In this document: positions 62,831 to 64,000 of the stretch, piece after piece
How positions within the stretch are numbered: position 1 is the first letter of the stretch
Layout of the letters: every line of letters begins with the position of its first letter
Source: Leeuwenhoekiella polynyae
GTDB taxonomy: Bacteria; Bacteroidota; Bacteroidia; Flavobacteriales; Flavobacteriaceae
Length of the DNA stretch: 64,000 nucleotides
Assembly: GCF_042683665.1 (NCBI RefSeq)
Contig: NZ_JBHUOO010000046.1
Strand: one strand, 5' to 3'
Made by a program: the position numbers and the translations under genes
Notes under the pieces: model-generated
Databases searched by the model: none
Told to the model about the DNA's origin: nothing
What the model saw: only the letters and a program-made list of their open reading frames with translations

Positions 62831-63607
62831 TTATCCATTTAGTTTTATAAATCCGCCGTCAATAGGGAAGTCTGTCCCGGTGATAAAAGATGCTTCATCA
62901 GAGGCGAGGTACAGCGCTAAATGCGCGATTTCTACAGGTTTGCCCATGCGGCCTAATGGCTGTGTTTTAGATAGTTTCTCAAACATCTCTTCCTGATTGT
63001 CGGGGTAATTTTTTGCAATAAAACCATCTACAAAAGGCGTATGCACGCGGGCAGGGGAGATGCTGTTGCATCTGATGCCCTCATCAACATAATCTTTAGC
63101 GATGGAATAGGTCATCGTGAGTACGGCGCCTTTTGACATCGAGTACGCAAAACGGTCTGAGATCCCAACCGAAGATGCAATGGAAGCCATATTGAGAATG
63201 ACTCCGTTTTTGCCTTTCATGTGTTTAATCACGGCTTTTGCGCAGTTAAATACACCCTTGATGTTTATGGCATAAATACGGTCGAGATCTGCTTCGGTGG
63301 TATTTTCAATGTTTCCCACGTGGGCAACCCCTGCATTATTAACCAATATATCAAGCGAATTTTCATCGGCGATCTCATCAATCACGTGCTGTACTTGATC
63401 TTCTTTAGAAACATCGCATATTTTATAGTGCAGCTCCAAGTTATCAGCTCTAAAGGTTTCAACAACTTCTTTTGCCTGCGTTTCATTATAGTCAAGAATG
63501 TAAACCTGAGCTCCGTTTTTAGCAAATACTTCTGCGATGGCACGTCCTATACCGCTGGCTCCACCGGTAATTAGTGCTGTTTTTCCAGATAAATTAAAAG
63601 GGGTCAT
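62831..63607 (-). CDS. SDR-family dehydrogenase, probably 2-keto-3-deoxy-L-fuconate dehydrogenase
   Basis: 258 residues of a classical short-chain dehydrogenase: cofactor-binding TGGASGIGRA, NNAGVAHVG, catalytic Ser and YSMSK (Tyr-x3-Lys), and SPARVHTPF. D in ILDYNE after beta-2 favours NAD. With the FAH-family enzyme and the fucosidase it would oxidise 2-keto-3-deoxy-L-fuconate. It starts 6 bp after the fucosidase stop, so the three genes form one operon that continues beyond the right edge. Confidence 0.9.
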   Translation of the reverse strand: MTPFNLSGKTALITGGASGIGRAIAEVFAKNGAQVYILDYNETQAKEVVETFRADNLELHYKICDVSKEDQVQHVIDEIADENSLDILVNNAGVAHVGNIENTTEADLDRIYAINIKGVFNCAKAVIKHMKGKNGVILNMASIASSVGISDRFAYSMSKGAVLTMTYSIAKDYVDEGIRCNSISPARVHTPFVDGFIAKNYPDNQEEMFEKLSKTQPLGRMGKPVEIAHLALYLASDEASFITGTDFPIDGGFIKLNG

Positions 63608-63613
63608 TTCAAA

Positions 63614-64000
63614 TTATTTTAAAGTGAGTTTAATAATAGTATCTACCGCATCGCGATGCGCTTCATCCAGATAGATCGTCAATATATTTTTCTTAAGCTT
63701 GTATTTAACCGGCTTACCATCATCAAACCAACTTAGTGTTTTAACGCGTTTTTTGGCGAAAGGGATACTCAGGGTATTCAGATCACTATTTAAAACATGC
63801 AGATAGGTAGTTTGGTCTTTTTCAGTCGAAACATAATCGGTGCCCTGAAACATGCCGCCACGCGTGTCATAAATACTTTCTCCGTTTTCTTGCAGCCATG
63901 AACCCATTTGCAGCAACAAATCCTGATGCTCCTGCTGTATTTTTCCGTTAGGCATAGGACCTACATTAAGCAAAAAATTAGCATTATTTCCGGCAGCCTT
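63614..64000 (-). CDS. GH29 alpha-L-fucosidase (C-terminal part)
   Basis: The last ~128 codons of a gene that begins beyond the right edge; the reading is open to position 64000. NFLLNVGPMPNGKIQQEHQ and the GSWLQENGESIYDTRGG block are hallmarks of the end of the GH29 barrel, followed by a C-terminal beta-sandwich (TYLHVLNSDLNTLSIPF, VKTLSWFDDGKPVKY). The enzyme releases L-fucose, which the two downstream gene products could catabolise. N-terminal catalytic residues are outside the window. Confidence 0.93.
   Translation of the reverse strand, partial: KAAGNNANFLLNVGPMPNGKIQQEHQDLLLQMGSWLQENGESIYDTRGGMFQGTDYVSTEKDQTTYLHVLNSDLNTLSIPFAKKRVKTLSWFDDGKPVKYKLKKNILTIYLDEAHRDAVDTIIKLTLK

Noticed and set aside
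1..64000. Integrated prophage or transposon
   Set aside because: No integrase, transposase, terminal inverted repeats or flanking tRNA were seen; the only mobile-like signals are the small repeats and the injection-system ATPase remnant.

Overview
The window reads as chromosomal DNA of a member of the Flavobacteriaceae (Bacteroidota), probably marine or plant-polysaccharide associated. The support is a SusC-type TonB-linked porin, STN-domain TonB receptor with FecR and ECF sigma, ASPIC/UnbV-VCBS lipoprotein, DUF5686, DUF6503 and DUF4202 proteins, a MoaC-MoaB fusion, many lipoproteins, AT-rich intergenic DNA and several TAnnTTTG-type -7 promoter elements. No rRNA, tRNA, CRISPR array or intact insertion sequence was recognised.

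Layout. (1) 1-12.3 kb: part of a polysaccharide utilization locus. A SusC gene runs off the left edge on the minus strand. Divergent from it is a plus-strand run: GH3 beta-xylosidase-like lipoprotein, SGNH carbohydrate esterase, ASPIC/UnbV-VCBS lipoprotein and GH31 alpha-xylosidase/alpha-glucosidase-like lipoprotein, closed by a strong terminator. The divergent intergenic region holds two identical 17-bp LacI-type operator-like sites and a weaker third. The enzyme set suggests an acetylated, xylose-containing hemicellulose (inference). (2) 12.6-24 kb: ATP-type PEP carboxykinase, then an organic-acid module on the minus strand: TonB receptor, AEC transporter, DASS/SLC13 transporter, a fluoroacetate-dehalogenase-type hydrolase and a tartrate/D-malate dehydrogenase-type enzyme. 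It is controlled by FecR and a divergently placed ECF sigma factor. (3) 24-25.1 kb: debris of a AAA+ ATPase gene of the type found beside contractile injection systems. (4) 25.3-28 kb: a four-gene sensory module (lipoprotein, polytopic membrane protein, HisKA_3 kinase, LuxR-type regulator). (5) 28-43.1 kb: mostly core genes: DinB-like protein, DUF5686 outer-membrane protein, smpB, CsbD, pabB, Crp/Fnr regulator, YebC, MscS channel, GT5 glycogen-synthase-like enzyme, APC permease, DUF4202. (6) 43.1-51.5 kb: a nearly complete, tightly packed molybdenum-cofactor operon (moeA, ModE-like, mobA, moaD, moeB-rhodanese, moaE, moaCB, moaA) divergent from an FdhF/YdeP molybdoenzyme. (7) 51.6-57.3 kb: GH30 glycosidase and a giant AsmA-like protein. 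(8) 57.8-61.9 kb: a conserved cysteine-rich protein that may be a flavin TIM barrel, a broken cytochrome b-c fusion gene, and an MtfA-like peptidase. (9) 61.9-64 kb: fumarylacetoacetate-hydrolase-family enzyme, SDR dehydrogenase and the C-terminus of a GH29 alpha-L-fucosidase, together resembling a non-phosphorylated L-fucose pathway.

Points that stand out beyond gene calling: a structured intergenic repeat in two copies (35.8 and 57.5 kb); a 23-nt palindromic sequence shared by two unrelated genes and giving the same peptide in both; two decaying genes whose ancestral reading can be reconstructed; paired LacI-type operators; and the uncharacterised sensory module and cysteine-rich 598-residue protein. 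All functional statements come from reading the sequence and from family knowledge; no database search was run.
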